Source of the DNA: Actinotalea sp. Marseille-Q4924
Lineage (GTDB): Bacteria > Actinomycetota > Actinomycetes > Actinomycetales > Cellulomonadaceae
Length of the DNA stretch: 64,000 nt
Direction: 5' to 3'
Assembly (NCBI RefSeq): GCF_916618755.1
Contig: NZ_CAKAKB010000001.1
Coordinates: forward strand, 434,001 to 498,000
The notes below the pieces were generated by a model. It worked only from the letters and a program-made list of their open reading frames with translations, had not been told where the DNA came from and made no database searches. This document shows, in pieces, positions 7,688 to 18,583 of the stretch; within the stretch, counting starts at the first letter, position 1; every line of letters starts with the position of its first letter. The translations under genes were made by a program, and so were the position numbers.

Positions 7688-8242
7688 ATGGGCATCGAGG
7701 AAGCAGCACCGTCCGGGTTCCTGCTGACGACCCTGGAGAAGGCCGTCGGCCTCACCCGCAAGGCGTCGATGTGGCCGGTGACGTTCGGCCTGGCCTGCTG
7801 CGCCATCGAGATGATGGCGACGGGCACGCCCCGCTTCGACATCTCCCGCTTCGGCATGGAGGTGTTCCGCGCCTCGCCGCGTCAGGCCGATCTCATGATC
7901 GTGGCCGGCCGGGTCAGCCAGAAGATGGCCCCCGTCGTGCGGCAGGTCTACGACCAGATGGCCGAGCCCAAGTGGGTCATCTCCATGGGCGTGTGCGCCT
8001 CGTCGGGCGGCATGTTCAACAACTACGCGATCGTCCAGGGCGTCGACCACATCATCCCGGTCGACGTCTACCTGCCGGGCTGCCCCCCGCGGCCCGAGAT
8101 GCTGCTCAACGCGATCCTCACGCTGCACGAGCAGGTGCGCAACGAGCCCCTCGGCGCCAACCGGGAGCAGGCCGCGCGCGCCGCCGAGGAGGCCGCGATG
8201 ATGGCCACGCCCACCTCCGACATGAAGGGCCTGCTGCGGTGA
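7688..8242 (+). CDS. nuoB: NADH-quinone oxidoreductase subunit B
   Basis: Carries the terminal cluster N2, which hands electrons to quinone. The 184-residue protein shows the ligand set in [19 protein letters not shown] and [12 protein letters not shown] strong AAGGAGG lies 7 bases before the ATG. The stop codon overlaps the GTG start of nuoC by four bases (GTGA), implying translational coupling. The C terminus is extended by a short Ala/Glu-rich tail beyond the core fold. Confidence 0.97.
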   Translation: MGIEEAAPSGFLLTTLEKAVGLTRKASMWPVTFGLACCAIEMMATGTPRFDISRFGMEVFRASPRQADLMIVAGRVSQKMAPVVRQVYDQMAEPKWVISMGVCASSGGMFNNYAIVQGVDHIIPVDVYLPGCPPRPEMLLNAILTLHEQVRNEPLGANREQAARAAEEAAMMATPTSDMKGLLR

Positions 8243-9003
8243 GCGACACCTCGCGGGACGACGGCACCCCGCAGACGCCGACGGAGGCCGCTCACCAGGG
8301 GCACGCCGAGAACGCGCTCGAGCCGTCGGTGCCGCGCACCCGGCTCGAGGTCATCGACGTGCGGACCGGCATGTTCGGCTCCTCGCAGGGCGGCGACACG
8401 AGCGGCTTCGGCGGCCTCGTCCGCACCATCGCGATGCCCGGCCCGAGCGAGCGCCCCTACGGCGGCTACTTCGACGAGGTCGTCGACCTCCTCGCCGAGG
8501 TCCTGGGCGAGACGGGCACGGCGTTCGACACCGCGGTCGAGAAGGTCGTCGTGGACCGCGAGGAGCTCACCCTCTACGTCCGCCGCGAGCACCTCGTCGC
8601 GGTGTGCCGGGCGCTGCGGGACGACCCCGACCTGCGGTTCGAGCTCGGGCTGGGCGTCTCGGGCGTGCACTACCCGCACGACGAGGGGCGCGAGCTCCAC
8701 GCCGTCTACCACCTGTACTCGGTGACGCACTCGCGACGGGTGCGCCTCGAGGTCGCGGTGGGCGAGACGGACCCCCACGTCCCCACGACCGTGGACGTCT
8801 ACCCGGGCCACGACTGGCACGAGCGCGAGACGTGGGACTTCTTCGGGATCGTCTTCGACGGGCACCCCGGGCTCGCCCGCATCGAGATGCCCGACGACTG
8901 GCCGGGTCACCCGCAGCGCAAGGACTACCCCCTGGGTGGCATCCCGGTCGAGTACAAGGGCGCGCACATCCCGCCGCCCGACACGCGGAGGTCGTACAGC
9001 TGA
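8239..9003 (+). CDS. nuoC: NADH-quinone oxidoreductase subunit C
   Basis: 30-kDa peripheral-arm subunit, 254 residues. The family core with HSRRVRLEV and [16 protein letters not shown] is plain, ending in [15 protein letters not shown]. The first 35 residues are a hydrophilic extension. The GTG at 8239 overlaps the nuoB stop, and the stop overlaps the nuoD ATG by one base (TGATG). NuoC and NuoD are separate proteins here, as usual in actinobacteria. Confidence 0.96.
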   Translation: MSDTSRDDGTPQTPTEAAHQGHAENALEPSVPRTRLEVIDVRTGMFGSSQGGDTSGFGGLVRTIAMPGPSERPYGGYFDEVVDLLAEVLGETGTAFDTAVEKVVVDREELTLYVRREHLVAVCRALRDDPDLRFELGLGVSGVHYPHDEGRELHAVYHLYSVTHSRRVRLEVAVGETDPHVPTTVDVYPGHDWHERETWDFFGIVFDGHPGLARIEMPDDWPGHPQRKDYPLGGIPVEYKGAHIPPPDTRRSYS

Positions 9004-10382
9004 TGTCTGCCACCACCAACGGCGCCACGGCAGGCGCCCCCGACGCGGGGTTCCGCGCGACCGGTTCGATCGTCGGCGAGGGCGAGGACGTCCCCACGTT
9101 CGAGTCGGGCGGCGGCGACTGGTCGCAGATCGCGGAGGAGGCGGCGCGGCTCGGCGAGGAGCGCATCGTCGTCAACATGGGCCCGCAGCACCCGTCGACG
9201 CACGGCGTCCTGCGGCTCATGCTCGAGATCGACGGCGAGACGGTGACCGAGGCCCGCTGCGGCATCGGCTACCTGCACACCGGCATCGAGAAGAACATGG
9301 AGTACCGGACCTGGTCCCAGGGCCCCACGTTCTGCACGCGCATGGACTACCTGGCGAGCTTCTTCCAGGAGACCGCGTACTGCCTCGCGGTCGAGCGGCT
9401 CCTGGGCATCGCCGACGAAGTCCCGGAGCGGGCCACCGTCATCCGCGTCCTCATGATGGAGCTCAACCGGATCTCGTCCCACCTCGTCGCCCTGGCGACG
9501 GGCGGCAACGAGCTCGGTGCGACGACGATCATGACCCAGGGCTTCACGGCCCGCGAGGAGATCCTCAAGATCTTCGAGCTGGTCACCGGGCTCCGGATGA
9601 ACCACGCCTACGTCCGCCCCGGCGGCGTCGTGCAGGACATCCCGCCGGGCGCCCTCGACACCGTGCGCGAGTCCCTCGGCGTCATGCGCGGGTACATCCG
9701 CCAGCTCGAGGACCTCATGCTGGGCAACCCCATCTACAAGGGGCGCACCGTCGGCGTCGGGTACCTCTCCCTGTCCGGGTGCATGGCGCTCGGCATCACC
9801 GGGCCCGTCCTCCGCTCGGCGGGGCTGCCCTACGACCTGCGCAAGGCCGACCCGTACTGCGGCTACGAGACGTACGACTTCGACATCCCCACCTCGACCG
9901 ACGCCGACTCCTTCTCCCGCACCGTGCTGCGGATCGAGGAGTGCTACCAGTCGATGCGGATCGTCGAGCAGTGCCTCGAGCGGCTCCAGGCGATGGCGCC
10001 CGGCCCGGTGATGGTCGCCGACAAGAAGATCGCGTGGCCGGCCCAGCTGGCCATCGGCTCGGACGGCATGGGCAACTCGCTCGACCACATCAAGACGATC
10101 ATGGGGACCTCGATGGAGGCCCTCATCCACCACTTCAAGCTCGTCACGGAGGGCTTCCGCGTGCCGGCCGGCCAGGTGTTCCAGGCCGTGGAGCACCCGC
10201 GCGGGATCCTGGGCGTCCACCTCGTCTCCGACGGTGGCACGCGGCCCTACCGCGCGCACTTCCGTGACCCGTCGTTCAACAACCTGCAGGCCGTGTCGCT
10301 CATGTGCGAGGGCGGCCAGGTGGCCGACGTCGTCGTCGCGGTGGCCGCGCTGGACCCCGTGCTGGGAGGGGTGGACCGCTGA
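9003..10382 (+). CDS. nuoD: NADH-quinone oxidoreductase subunit D
   Basis: 49-kDa subunit that forms the quinone-binding cavity with NuoB, 459 residues. The signature [15 protein letters not shown] begins near residue 58 after a hydrophilic lead, followed by [16 protein letters not shown]. The C terminus carries the family DPVLGGVDR ending. The start and stop both use TGATG junctions with the neighbouring genes. Confidence 0.97.
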   Translation: MSATTNGATAGAPDAGFRATGSIVGEGEDVPTFESGGGDWSQIAEEAARLGEERIVVNMGPQHPSTHGVLRLMLEIDGETVTEARCGIGYLHTGIEKNMEYRTWSQGPTFCTRMDYLASFFQETAYCLAVERLLGIADEVPERATVIRVLMMELNRISSHLVALATGGNELGATTIMTQGFTAREEILKIFELVTGLRMNHAYVRPGGVVQDIPPGALDTVRESLGVMRGYIRQLEDLMLGNPIYKGRTVGVGYLSLSGCMALGITGPVLRSAGLPYDLRKADPYCGYETYDFDIPTSTDADSFSRTVLRIEECYQSMRIVEQCLERLQAMAPGPVMVADKKIAWPAQLAIGSDGMGNSLDHIKTIMGTSMEALIHHFKLVTEGFRVPAGQVFQAVEHPRGILGVHLVSDGGTRPYRAHFRDPSFNNLQAVSLMCEGGQVADVVVAVAALDPVLGGVDR

Positions 10383-11224
10383 TGGCGACCACGACGTACG
10401 AGCCCTACGAGGGCGCCAAGCTCGAGCGGATGACGCGGGACGCGGAGATCGCCAAGTCGCGGTACCCCGACCCCATGTCCGCGCTCCTGCCGATGCTGCA
10501 CCTGGTGCAGTCCGAGGACGGGTACGTCACCCCGGACGGCATCGCGTTCTGCGCGCGGAGCCTGGGGCTCAGCACGGCGGAGGTCTCCGCCGTGGCGACG
10601 TTCTACTCCCAGTACAAGCGGCACCCCAACGGCGAGTACACCGTGGGCGTCTGCACCAACACCCTCTGCGCGATCATGGGCGGGGACGCGATCTACGAGG
10701 AGCTCTCGGAGCACCTCGGCGTCGGGCACGACGAGACGACCGCGGACGGGAAGATCACCCTCGAGCGCGTCGAGTGCAACGCCGCCTGCGACTACGCCCC
10801 CGTCGTGATGATCAACTGGGAGTTCTTCGACAACCAGACGCCGGACACGGCGCGCGCGGTCGTCGACCGGCTCCGCGCCGGTGAGCAGGTCGCGCCGACC
10901 CGCGGGGCGTCGTCCGTCTGCACGTTCAAGCAGATGTCGCGCGTGCTCGCCGGGTTCTCCGACGGTCGCGCCGACGAGGGCGTCGGCGCCGGTGAGCCCA
11001 CGCTCGTCGGCTGGCGCCTGGCTCAGGAGAAGGGCTGGGAGGCCCCCGGCCAGAGCACCGAGGGTGCCCGCGAGGGTGGCCCCGACACCGCGGCGCAGGA
11101 CGAGCCCGTCGCTCCTGCCTCCGGCGGCGAGCACTCGAGCGTCGACCAGCCGGCGGCCCCGCCCAGCGGCGGCTCGCACGACACCGCGACCGGCCGTGAC
11201 ACGAACGCGACGGAGGAGGCGTGA
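10382..11224 (+). CDS. nuoE: NADH-quinone oxidoreductase subunit E
   Basis: 24-kDa [2Fe-2S] subunit (cluster N1a) of the NADH dehydrogenase module, 280 residues. The four cysteine ligands lie in CTNTLC and CNAAC. The thioredoxin-like domain ends near residue 190; the rest is an Ala/Ser/Gly/acid-rich C-terminal extension of roughly 80 residues with no recognisable domain, longer than the E. coli protein. It joins nuoF through a TGATG junction. Confidence 0.95.
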   Translation: MATTTYEPYEGAKLERMTRDAEIAKSRYPDPMSALLPMLHLVQSEDGYVTPDGIAFCARSLGLSTAEVSAVATFYSQYKRHPNGEYTVGVCTNTLCAIMGGDAIYEELSEHLGVGHDETTADGKITLERVECNAACDYAPVVMINWEFFDNQTPDTARAVVDRLRAGEQVAPTRGASSVCTFKQMSRVLAGFSDGRADEGVGAGEPTLVGWRLAQEKGWEAPGQSTEGAREGGPDTAAQDEPVAPASGGEHSSVDQPAAPPSGGSHDTATGRDTNATEEA

Positions 11225-12579
11225 TGACCACGACCCTGACGCCTGTCCTCAGCCTGACCTGGGGCGCGGAGCGCTCCTGGACGATGGACACCTACCGGCA
11301 GCACGGCGGGTACGACGCGCTCCGCAAGGCCGTCACCCTCGACCCGGCCGACCTCGTCAGCATGGTCAAGGACTCGGGTCTGCGCGGCCGCGGCGGTGCG
11401 GGCTTCCCGACCGGCCTGAAGTGGAGCTTCCTCCCGCAGCCCGACGGCGGTCCCCGGTACCTCGTCGTCAACGCGGACGAGTCCGAGCCCGGCACGTGCA
11501 AGGACACGCCGCTCATGATGGCGAGCCCGCACCTGCTGGTGGAGGGCTCGATCATCACGTCGTTCGCGATCGGCTGCCACCACGCCTTCATCTACCTGCG
11601 CGGTGAGGAGCTGCACGTCTACCGCCGGCTGCTGCGCGCCGTGGAGGAGGCGTACGAGGCGGGCTACCTCGGCAAGGACGTCCTCGGCACGGGCTACGAC
11701 CTGGAGCTCACCGTCCACGCCGGCGCCGGCGCCTACATCTGCGGGGAGGAGACGGCGCTGCTCGACTCCCTCGAGGGACGGCGCGGCCAGCCCCGCCTCA
11801 AGCCCCCGTTCCCGGCGGTCGCCGGCCTCTACGCGCGGCCGACGGTCGTCAACAACGTCGAGAGCATCGCCTCGGTCCCGTCGATCGTCGCCGGCGGCGT
11901 CGACTGGTTCCGCGCCATGGGGACGGAGAAGTCCGCGGGCTACGGGCTCTTCTCCCTCTCCGGCCACGTCACGCGGCCCGGTCAGTACGAGGCCCCGCTC
12001 GGCGTGACGCTGCGCGAGCTCCTCGACATGGCGGGCGGCATGCGCAACGGCCGCACGCTGAAGTTCTGGACGCCCGGCGGCTCCTCGACCCCGCTGTTCA
12101 CCGCGGAGCACCTCGACGTGCCCCTCGACTACGAGTCGGTGGGCGCGGCGGGGTCGATGCTCGGGACGCGGGCCCTGCAGATCTTCGACGAGACGACGTG
12201 CGTCGTGCGGGCGATCACGCGGTGGGCGGAGTTCTACGCCCACGAGTCGTGCGGCAAGTGCACCCCGTGCCGCGAGGGCACGTACTGGCTCAAGCAGGTC
12301 CTCGCCCGGATCGAGCACGGCCACGGGACGCACGAGGACCTCGACACCCTGCTCGACGTCTGCGACAACATCCTGGGCCGCGCGTTCTGCGCCCTGGGCG
12401 ACGGCGCGACGTCGACCATCACCTCGGGGATCGCGCTCTTCCGCGACGAGTTCGAGGCGCACATCGACGGCGGCGCATGCCCGTTCGACCCGGCGGCGTC
12501 CGCGCTGTTCGAGTACACCCCCCGGTCCCGCCGCACCCCGGCGCTGACCGGAGCGACCGCAGGAACGGCAGGAGCATGA
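11224..12579 (+). CDS. nuoF: NADH-quinone oxidoreductase subunit F
   Basis: 51-kDa subunit that binds NADH and FMN and carries a [4Fe-4S] cluster, 451 residues. [13 protein letters not shown] is the NADH-binding glycine motif, [12 protein letters not shown] the FMN region, and [14 protein letters not shown] with FCALGDG supplies the cluster cysteines. GGAGGAGG lies just upstream. An in-frame GTG three bases earlier (11221) is possible, but the ATG gives better spacing and the same TGATG junction as its neighbours. Confidence 0.96.
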   Translation: MTTTLTPVLSLTWGAERSWTMDTYRQHGGYDALRKAVTLDPADLVSMVKDSGLRGRGGAGFPTGLKWSFLPQPDGGPRYLVVNADESEPGTCKDTPLMMASPHLLVEGSIITSFAIGCHHAFIYLRGEELHVYRRLLRAVEEAYEAGYLGKDVLGTGYDLELTVHAGAGAYICGEETALLDSLEGRRGQPRLKPPFPAVAGLYARPTVVNNVESIASVPSIVAGGVDWFRAMGTEKSAGYGLFSLSGHVTRPGQYEAPLGVTLRELLDMAGGMRNGRTLKFWTPGGSSTPLFTAEHLDVPLDYESVGAAGSMLGTRALQIFDETTCVVRAITRWAEFYAHESCGKCTPCREGTYWLKQVLARIEHGHGTHEDLDTLLDVCDNILGRAFCALGDGATSTITSGIALFRDEFEAHIDGGACPFDPAASALFEYTPRSRRTPALTGATAGTAGA

Positions 12580-15221
12580 CGACGACGACGCCCAAGCCCT
12601 CGGGCTCCGAGGTCGCCCCGGCGGACCAGGTGACCTTCACCATCGACGACGTCGAGGTGTCGGTCCCGAAGGGGACGCTCGTGATCCGGGCGGCCGAGGA
12701 CATCGGCATCCAGATCCCGCGGTTCTGCGACCACCCGCTGCTGGCGCCGGTCGGCGCGTGCCGGCAGTGCCTCGTCGAGGTGTCGACGCCGGACCGCGAG
12801 GGCAACGTCCGGCCGATGCCCAAGCCGCAGGCCTCCTGCACCCTCGAGGCCACGCCGGGCATGGTCGTGCGCACCCAGCGGACGTCCGCGGTCGCGGACA
12901 AGGCGCAGCACGGCGTCATGGAGCTCCTGCTCATCAACCACCCGCTCGACTGCCCGACCTGCGACAAGGGCGGGGAGTGCCCGCTGCAGAACCAGGCGAT
13001 GAGCAACGGCCGGGCCACGAGCCGGTTCCACGACGTCAAGCGGACGTTCCCCAAGCCGATCGCGATCTCCACGGAGATCCTGCTCGACCGCGAGCGGTGC
13101 GTCCTGTGCCAGCGGTGCACCCGGTTCTCCGAGGAGATCGCGGGCGACCCGTTCATCGACCTGCAGATGCGCGGCATCCGCCAGCAGATCGGCGTCTTCG
13201 ACCCGGGCGTGTTGGGCTTCGGCGACGCGCAGGCCCCCGAGGTGTACCGGGGCGTGCAGCCGGACGGCTCGCCGGTCGGGTCCGCCGTCGGCGTCGTCGC
13301 CCAGGACCCCGCCGGACCGGCCGGTCAGGCGACGGTCGACACCTCCGGCCGGCCGTTCTCCTCCTACTTCTCGGGCAACACCATCCAGATCTGCCCGGTC
13401 GGCGCGCTGACGAACGCGGCCTACCGCTTCCGCTCCCGGCCCTTCGACCTCGTGTCGACGCCCGGCGTGGCGGAGCACGACAGCAACGGCGCGGCGATCC
13501 GGGTGGACCACCGACGCGGCGTGGTCCTGCGTCGCCTCGCGGCCGACGACCCGGCCGTCAACGAGGAGTGGATCTCCGACAAGGACCGCTTCGCCTTCCC
13601 CTGGCAGGGGATGCCCGACCGCCTCACGGTCCCGATGGTCCGCGACCGGGCCGCCGACGGGACGCGCGGCGACCTGCGCCCGGCCAGCTGGAACGAGGCG
13701 CTCGAGGCGGCCGCCGAGGGCCTCGCCGCGGCGCGGGCCGCCGGCGGCGTCGGCGTGCTGCCCGGCGGTCGCGTGACCATGGAGGACGCGTACGCCTACG
13801 GCAAGTTCGCGCGCGTGGTCCTCGGTACCAACGACGTGGACCACCGGGCCCGCCCGCACTCCCGCGAGGAGGAGGCGTTCCTCGCCCACCACGTCGCGGG
13901 CACGCCTCTGTCCGTCACCTTCGCCGACCTCGAGACGGCGCCCGCGGTGCTCCTCGTGGCGTTCGAGCCGGAGGACGAGGGCGGGATCGTGTTCCTGCGC
14001 CTGCGCAAGGGGGTCACGGCGCACCGCAACCGCGTGTTCGCCGTCGCGCCCTACGCGAGCCGGGGCGTCGAGCGACTGCGCGGGACCCTCGTGCCGACCG
14101 CCCCGGGCACCGAGGCCGAGGTGCTCGACGCTCTCGAGACCGGCGCCCCGGACGTCCTCGGCGAGGCCGCCACGGCGCTCGGCCCGGACGCGGTCATCCT
14201 CGTCGGCGAGCGCCTGGCGAGCGTGCGCGGCGGGCTGAGCGCGGCGCTGCGCCTGGCGCGCCGCACGGGCGCCCGCCTGGCGTGGATCCCGCGCCGCGCG
14301 GGTGAGCGCGGCGCGATCGAGATGGGCACCCTGCCGGGGCTCCTGCCCGGCGGCCGCCTGGTGGAGGACGGCCAGGCGCGTGTCGACCTGGCCGCGGCCT
14401 GGGACGTCGAGGGACTGCCCGCGCAGCCCGGCCGCGACACGACCGGCATCCTCGAGGCCGCCGCCGACGGCGTCCTCGGCGGCCTGCTGGTCGGTGGCGT
14501 GGACCCGTCCGACCTGCCGGACCCGGCGCTCGCGCGCCGTGCGCTGGCGTCCGTGGGCTTCCTGGTCTCGCTCGAGGTGCGCTCCTCGACGGTGACGGCC
14601 CTGGCCGACGTCGTCCTGCCCGTCGCGCCCCCGGTCGAGAAGGCCGGCACGTTCCTCAACTGGGAGGGCCGGCCCCGGCCGTTCCCCCAGGCCCTCACGT
14701 CGACCGCCATGGCGGACCACCGCGTGCTGGACGCGCTGGCGGACGCGATGGGCGTCCTGCTGGGCCTGCGCTCGGTGAGCAGGGTGCACGCCGAGGTCGA
14801 CCAGCTGGGTGGCTGGGACGGGGTCCGCGGCGCCGCTCCCGAGGTCGCCTACGCCGAGCCGCCGCGGCTCGGCGCGGGCGAGGCGGTCCTCGCGACGTGG
14901 CACCTCCTGCTCGACAACGGCCGCTGCCAGGACGGCGAGCGCTTCCTCGCCGGCACCGCGCAGCGTCCGTTGCTGCGCCTGTCCGCGGGCCACGCGGCCG
15001 AGCTGGGTGTCGGCACGGGCGACGCCGTCACGGTGCGCACCGACCACGGCCAGGTCACCCTGCCGCTGGTGGTCACGCCGATGCCCGACGGCGTCGTCTG
15101 GCTGCCGCAGAACTCGACCGGCTCGGCGGTCCGCCCGACGCTCGGCGTCGACGCGGGTGCCGTCGTGCGGGTCCAGCCGGCGGCGCTCGCCGTCGCGGCG
15201 AACCACGGGGAGGGCAAGTGA
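12576..15221 (+). CDS. nuoG: NADH-quinone oxidoreductase subunit G
   Basis: Large electron-wire subunit of the peripheral arm, 881 residues. The N-terminal [2Fe-2S] ferredoxin domain has [29 protein letters not shown] and [12 protein letters not shown] bind further clusters, and QICPVGALT closes the iron-sulphur part near residue 280. A molybdopterin-oxidoreductase-like domain follows, catalytically inactive in this family. Longer upstream reading to 12198 is only open frame through nuoF. ATGA overlap with nuoF, GTGA overlap with nuoH. Confidence 0.96.
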   Translation: MTTTTPKPSGSEVAPADQVTFTIDDVEVSVPKGTLVIRAAEDIGIQIPRFCDHPLLAPVGACRQCLVEVSTPDREGNVRPMPKPQASCTLEATPGMVVRTQRTSAVADKAQHGVMELLLINHPLDCPTCDKGGECPLQNQAMSNGRATSRFHDVKRTFPKPIAISTEILLDRERCVLCQRCTRFSEEIAGDPFIDLQMRGIRQQIGVFDPGVLGFGDAQAPEVYRGVQPDGSPVGSAVGVVAQDPAGPAGQATVDTSGRPFSSYFSGNTIQICPVGALTNAAYRFRSRPFDLVSTPGVAEHDSNGAAIRVDHRRGVVLRRLAADDPAVNEEWISDKDRFAFPWQGMPDRLTVPMVRDRAADGTRGDLRPASWNEALEAAAEGLAAARAAGGVGVLPGGRVTMEDAYAYGKFARVVLGTNDVDHRARPHSREEEAFLAHHVAGTPLSVTFADLETAPAVLLVAFEPEDEGGIVFLRLRKGVTAHRNRVFAVAPYASRGVERLRGTLVPTAPGTEAEVLDALETGAPDVLGEAATALGPDAVILVGERLASVRGGLSAALRLARRTGARLAWIPRRAGERGAIEMGTLPGLLPGGRLVEDGQARVDLAAAWDVEGLPAQPGRDTTGILEAAADGVLGGLLVGGVDPSDLPDPALARRALASVGFLVSLEVRSSTVTALADVVLPVAPPVEKAGTFLNWEGRPRPFPQALTSTAMADHRVLDALADAMGVLLGLRSVSRVHAEVDQLGGWDGVRGAAPEVAYAEPPRLGAGEAVLATWHLLLDNGRCQDGERFLAGTAQRPLLRLSAGHAAELGVGTGDAVTVRTDHGQVTLPLVVTPMPDGVVWLPQNSTGSAVRPTLGVDAGAVVRVQPAALAVAANHGEGK

Positions 15222-16660
15222 TCGGCGCCGGCGTGATGGGGTCCGGTCCGACCGGCCCGGGGGTGCTCGGCCTGGTCGGCGGCGGCGAGGTGCTGCCCGC
15301 CGACTTCAGCAACGACACGTGGTGGATCGTCCTCATCAAGGCGGTCGGCATCATCGTCTTCCTGCTCACCAGCGTGCTCATCGCGATCTGGTTCGAGCGG
15401 AAGGTCGTCGCCCGCATGCAGGTGCGGCCCGGGCCGAACGTGCACGGTCCGTTCGGCCTGCTGCAGTCGCTCGCCGACGCGATGAAGCTCCTCGTCAAGG
15501 AGGACATGAACGTCAAGGCGGCCGACAAGGTCGTCTACATCGTGGCGCCGATGATCTCCGTCTTCGCGTCGCTGCTCATCTTCGCCGTCATCCCGCTGGG
15601 CCCCGCGGTGAACATGTTCGGCGTCATCACGCCGTTGCAGCTCACCGACTTCCCCGTCGCGGTGCTGTACATCCTCGCGGCGGCGTCGTTCGGCGTGTAC
15701 GGGATCGTCCTCGGCGGCTGGTCGTCCGGCTCGACGTACCCGCTGCTGGGTGCGGTGCGGTCGACCGCGCAGGTCATCTCCTACGAGCTCGCGATGGGTC
15801 TGTCCCTGGTCAGCGTGTTCCTGCTGGCCGGCTCGATGTCGACGTCGCAGATCGTCCAGTCGCAGACGACGATCTGGTGGTTCCTGCCGCTGCTGCCCGC
15901 GTTCGTCATCTACTTCATCTCGATGGTGGGCGAGGTCAACCGGCTGCCGTTCGACCTCCCGGAGGCCGAGGGCGAGCTCGTCTCGGGATTCATGACCGAG
16001 TACTCGTCGATGAAGTTCGCGTGGTTCTTCCTCGCGGAGTACATCAACATGCTCAACGTCTCCGCGATCGCCACCACGCTGTTCTTCGGCGGCTGGCGCG
16101 CCCCGTGGCCGATCTCGGCCATCAACGACGGCATGTTCAACGAGGGCTGGTGGCCGGTCCTGTGGTTCCTGGCCAAGCTCTGGTTCTTCATGTTCCTGTT
16201 CGTCTGGATCCGCGGCACGCTCCTGCGGTTCCGCTACGACCAGTTCATGTCCTTCGGGTGGAAGGTCCTCATCCCGGTCGCCCTGGCCTGGATCGTCGCC
16301 GTCGCCGTCATCCAGGGCGTCCGCCAGTTCACGGACGTGGACCTCACGACGCTCCTCATCGGGCTCGGCGTCCTGGCCGTCCTCGTCATCGCGGTGACGT
16401 TCCTCATCCCGGAGCGGAAGGAACCCGCGCGGCCGGCGGAGCCGGAGGTGTTCGACCCCTACGCGGGCGGGTACCCTGTGCCGCCGATGCCCGGTCAGGT
16501 CCTGCCGCCGTCGCCGCGCCGCGCGCGACTGGCCGCGCAGCACGCCACGACGGCCGGGACGGGAGCGACCGCCTCGACCGGGACGCTCACCGCGGCCGGC
16601 ACCGCCGAGCACCCGACCGACCAGCACCCGACCGAGGCCGAGGAGGAGAGCCGTGGCTGA
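15218..16660 (+). CDS. nuoH: NADH-quinone oxidoreductase subunit H
   Basis: Membrane subunit that forms part of the quinone chamber entrance, 480 residues with about eight to nine helices. [21 protein letters not shown] and the acidic [20 protein letters not shown] loop are diagnostic. After the last helix (about residue 400) an 80-residue hydrophilic tail rich in Ala, Thr and Pro follows. It begins with GTG at 15218, overlapping the nuoG stop, and overlaps nuoI by 8 bases. Confidence 0.96.
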   Translation: MIGAGVMGSGPTGPGVLGLVGGGEVLPADFSNDTWWIVLIKAVGIIVFLLTSVLIAIWFERKVVARMQVRPGPNVHGPFGLLQSLADAMKLLVKEDMNVKAADKVVYIVAPMISVFASLLIFAVIPLGPAVNMFGVITPLQLTDFPVAVLYILAAASFGVYGIVLGGWSSGSTYPLLGAVRSTAQVISYELAMGLSLVSVFLLAGSMSTSQIVQSQTTIWWFLPLLPAFVIYFISMVGEVNRLPFDLPEAEGELVSGFMTEYSSMKFAWFFLAEYINMLNVSAIATTLFFGGWRAPWPISAINDGMFNEGWWPVLWFLAKLWFFMFLFVWIRGTLLRFRYDQFMSFGWKVLIPVALAWIVAVAVIQGVRQFTDVDLTTLLIGLGVLAVLVIAVTFLIPERKEPARPAEPEVFDPYAGGYPVPPMPGQVLPPSPRRARLAAQHATTAGTGATASTGTLTAAGTAEHPTDQHPTEAEEESRG

Positions 16661-17363
16661 CAAGGACCTCACCCGGCGTGAGCACGGCGGCGAGGTCGGG
16701 GCCCACGGCACGGCGCCCGGCTACGAGCCGCTCATCGCGGAGCGCGGACCGGTCGCGCGGGCCCTGGCCCCCGTCGCCGGCTTCGGCGTGACCATCGCGA
16801 ACATGTTCAAGCCCACGGTCACCGAGGAGTACCCGTTCGAGAAGGCGCCCACGAAGCCCCGCTACCACGGGCGGCACCAGCTCAACCGGCACCCCGACGG
16901 CCTGGAGAAGTGCATCGGGTGCGAGCTGTGCGCGTGGGCGTGCCCCGCCGACGCGATCTACGTCGAGGGCGCGGACAACACCCCCGACGCGCAGTTCTCA
17001 CCGGGGGAGCGGTACGGCCGCGTCTACCAGATCAACTACCTGCGGTGCATCTTCTGCGGGATGTGCATCGAGGCGTGCCCGACCCGTGCCCTGACGATGA
17101 CCAACGAGTACGAGCTCGCCGGTCCGTCCCGCGCCGGGATGATCTACGAGAAGCAGGACCTGCTCGCGCCCCTGGCCGACGGCATGCTCCCGGCGCCCCA
17201 CCCGATGGTGCCGGGCACCGAGGACACCGACTACTACCGCGGGGCGGTGACCGGCCCGGTTCCCGAGCAGATCGACTGGGTGGCGCAGTTCCGCCCGGAG
17301 GAGCCGGCACTGGAGAACCTGCGGGTCACCGCGGACTCCGGACGGGACGAGGACGGACGATGA
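16653..17363 (+). CDS. nuoI: NADH-quinone oxidoreductase subunit I
   Basis: Peripheral subunit with two [4Fe-4S] clusters (N6a, N6b), 236 residues. The ferredoxin motifs are [12 protein letters not shown] and [12 protein letters not shown]. About 60 residues precede the first motif, and the C-terminal 70 residues are a hydrophilic extension. GTG start at 16653 with AGGAGGAG upstream, inside the end of nuoH; the stop overlaps the nuoJ ATG (ATGA). Confidence 0.96.
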   Translation: MADKDLTRREHGGEVGAHGTAPGYEPLIAERGPVARALAPVAGFGVTIANMFKPTVTEEYPFEKAPTKPRYHGRHQLNRHPDGLEKCIGCELCAWACPADAIYVEGADNTPDAQFSPGERYGRVYQINYLRCIFCGMCIEACPTRALTMTNEYELAGPSRAGMIYEKQDLLAPLADGMLPAPHPMVPGTEDTDYYRGAVTGPVPEQIDWVAQFRPEEPALENLRVTADSGRDEDGR

Positions 17364-18274
17364 GCGCACCTCTCGCGCTCGGCGGCGTCGCCGCCGGGCC
17401 GCTGGTCACCGCCCTGGCGGAGACGGGCAGCACCACCACCGCCGAGGCGGTCCTCTTCTGGGTGCTGGCACCGATCATGGTGCTGGCCGCCTGCGGCCTG
17501 CTGTTCTCCCGGCGGACCGTCTACGCCGCGATGAGCGTCGTCGTCGTGATGATCTGCCTCGCGATCATCTACGTGGCGCAGGAGGCACCGTTCCTCGGGG
17601 TCGTGCAGGTCGTCGTGTACACCGGCGCCGTCATGATGCTGTTCCTCTTCGTGCTCATGCTCGTCGGCGTCGACGCGTCGGACTCCGTCGTGGAGACCAT
17701 CCGCGGCCAGCGCTGGCTCGGCGCGCTCCTCGGGATCGGCCTGGCCGTCGTCCTGGTGAGCGTCGTGCTCAACGCCGCGGACCTGCGCCCGCAGGGCCTC
17801 GCGGCGGCGAACGCCGAGTCCAACCCCGTGGGCGTGGCGCGCGTCATCTTCGGCGACTTCGTCTTCAACCTGCAGGCGGTCGGCATCCTCCTCATCACGG
17901 CCGCCGTCGGGGCGATCGTCCTCACGCACCGCGAGCGGATCACCCGCAAGGTGGGGCAGCGCGAGCGCGCCCAGGCGCGGATCGCCTCCGGCGGACGGCT
18001 CACGCCGCTCCCGGCGCCCGGCGTCTACGCCCGGTCCAACGCGATGGACGTCCCCGCCCTGGGACCGGACGGCCGCCCGCTGGACGCCTCCGTGCCGCGC
18101 GTGCTCCGCGTGCGCGGCCAGGAGCGCTCGGTGGGTGAGGTGCGCCTCGACTCGAGCGCGGCCGCGGCCGCCACGCGTCACCTCGAGGGCGTGGACGAGG
18201 GGCTCGGCCCGGTCCCTGGTACGGGGTCCACGCCGCCCGAGCGGTCGATCACGGGTGAGGAGCCCATCCGATGA
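17360..18274 (+). CDS. nuoJ: NADH-quinone oxidoreductase subunit J
   Basis: Membrane subunit containing the pi-bulge helix linked to proton pumping, 304 residues. Five helices occupy about residues 25-195, including [20 protein letters not shown]. The final 100 residues are a soluble tail without a recognised domain, typical of actinobacterial NuoJ but absent in E. coli. ATGA junctions on both sides. Confidence 0.95.
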   Translation: MSAPLALGGVAAGPLVTALAETGSTTTAEAVLFWVLAPIMVLAACGLLFSRRTVYAAMSVVVVMICLAIIYVAQEAPFLGVVQVVVYTGAVMMLFLFVLMLVGVDASDSVVETIRGQRWLGALLGIGLAVVLVSVVLNAADLRPQGLAAANAESNPVGVARVIFGDFVFNLQAVGILLITAAVGAIVLTHRERITRKVGQRERAQARIASGGRLTPLPAPGVYARSNAMDVPALGPDGRPLDASVPRVLRVRGQERSVGEVRLDSSAAAAATRHLEGVDEGLGPVPGTGSTPPERSITGEEPIR

Positions 18275-18570
18275 ACCTGGTGAACTACCTCGCGCTGTCG
18301 GGCGTCATCTTCTCCATCGGCGCCGCCACGGTGCTGCTGCGGCGCAACGCGATCATCGTGTTCCTCGGCATCGAGCTCATGCTCAACTCGGCCAACCTCG
18401 CCTTCGTGACCTTCGCTCGCATGCACGGGGACCTCACCGGGCAGGTCGTGGCGTTCTTCGTCATGGTCGTGGCCGCGGCGGAGGTCGTCATCGGGCTCGC
18501 GATCATCGTGGCGATCTACCGCACGCGCCGCTCGGCCTCGGTCGACGACGTCAACCTCTTGAAGAGCTGA
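18271..18570 (+). CDS. nuoK: NADH-quinone oxidoreductase subunit K
   Basis: 99-residue, three-helix membrane subunit. The conserved glutamates of the proton path are visible in [16 protein letters not shown] and [13 protein letters not shown]. Standard family length. Start overlaps the nuoJ stop; nuoL follows after 13 bases. Confidence 0.96.
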   Translation: MNLVNYLALSGVIFSIGAATVLLRRNAIIVFLGIELMLNSANLAFVTFARMHGDLTGQVVAFFVMVVAAAEVVIGLAIIVAIYRTRRSASVDDVNLLKS

Positions 18571-18583
18571 GGAGCGAGCGACG

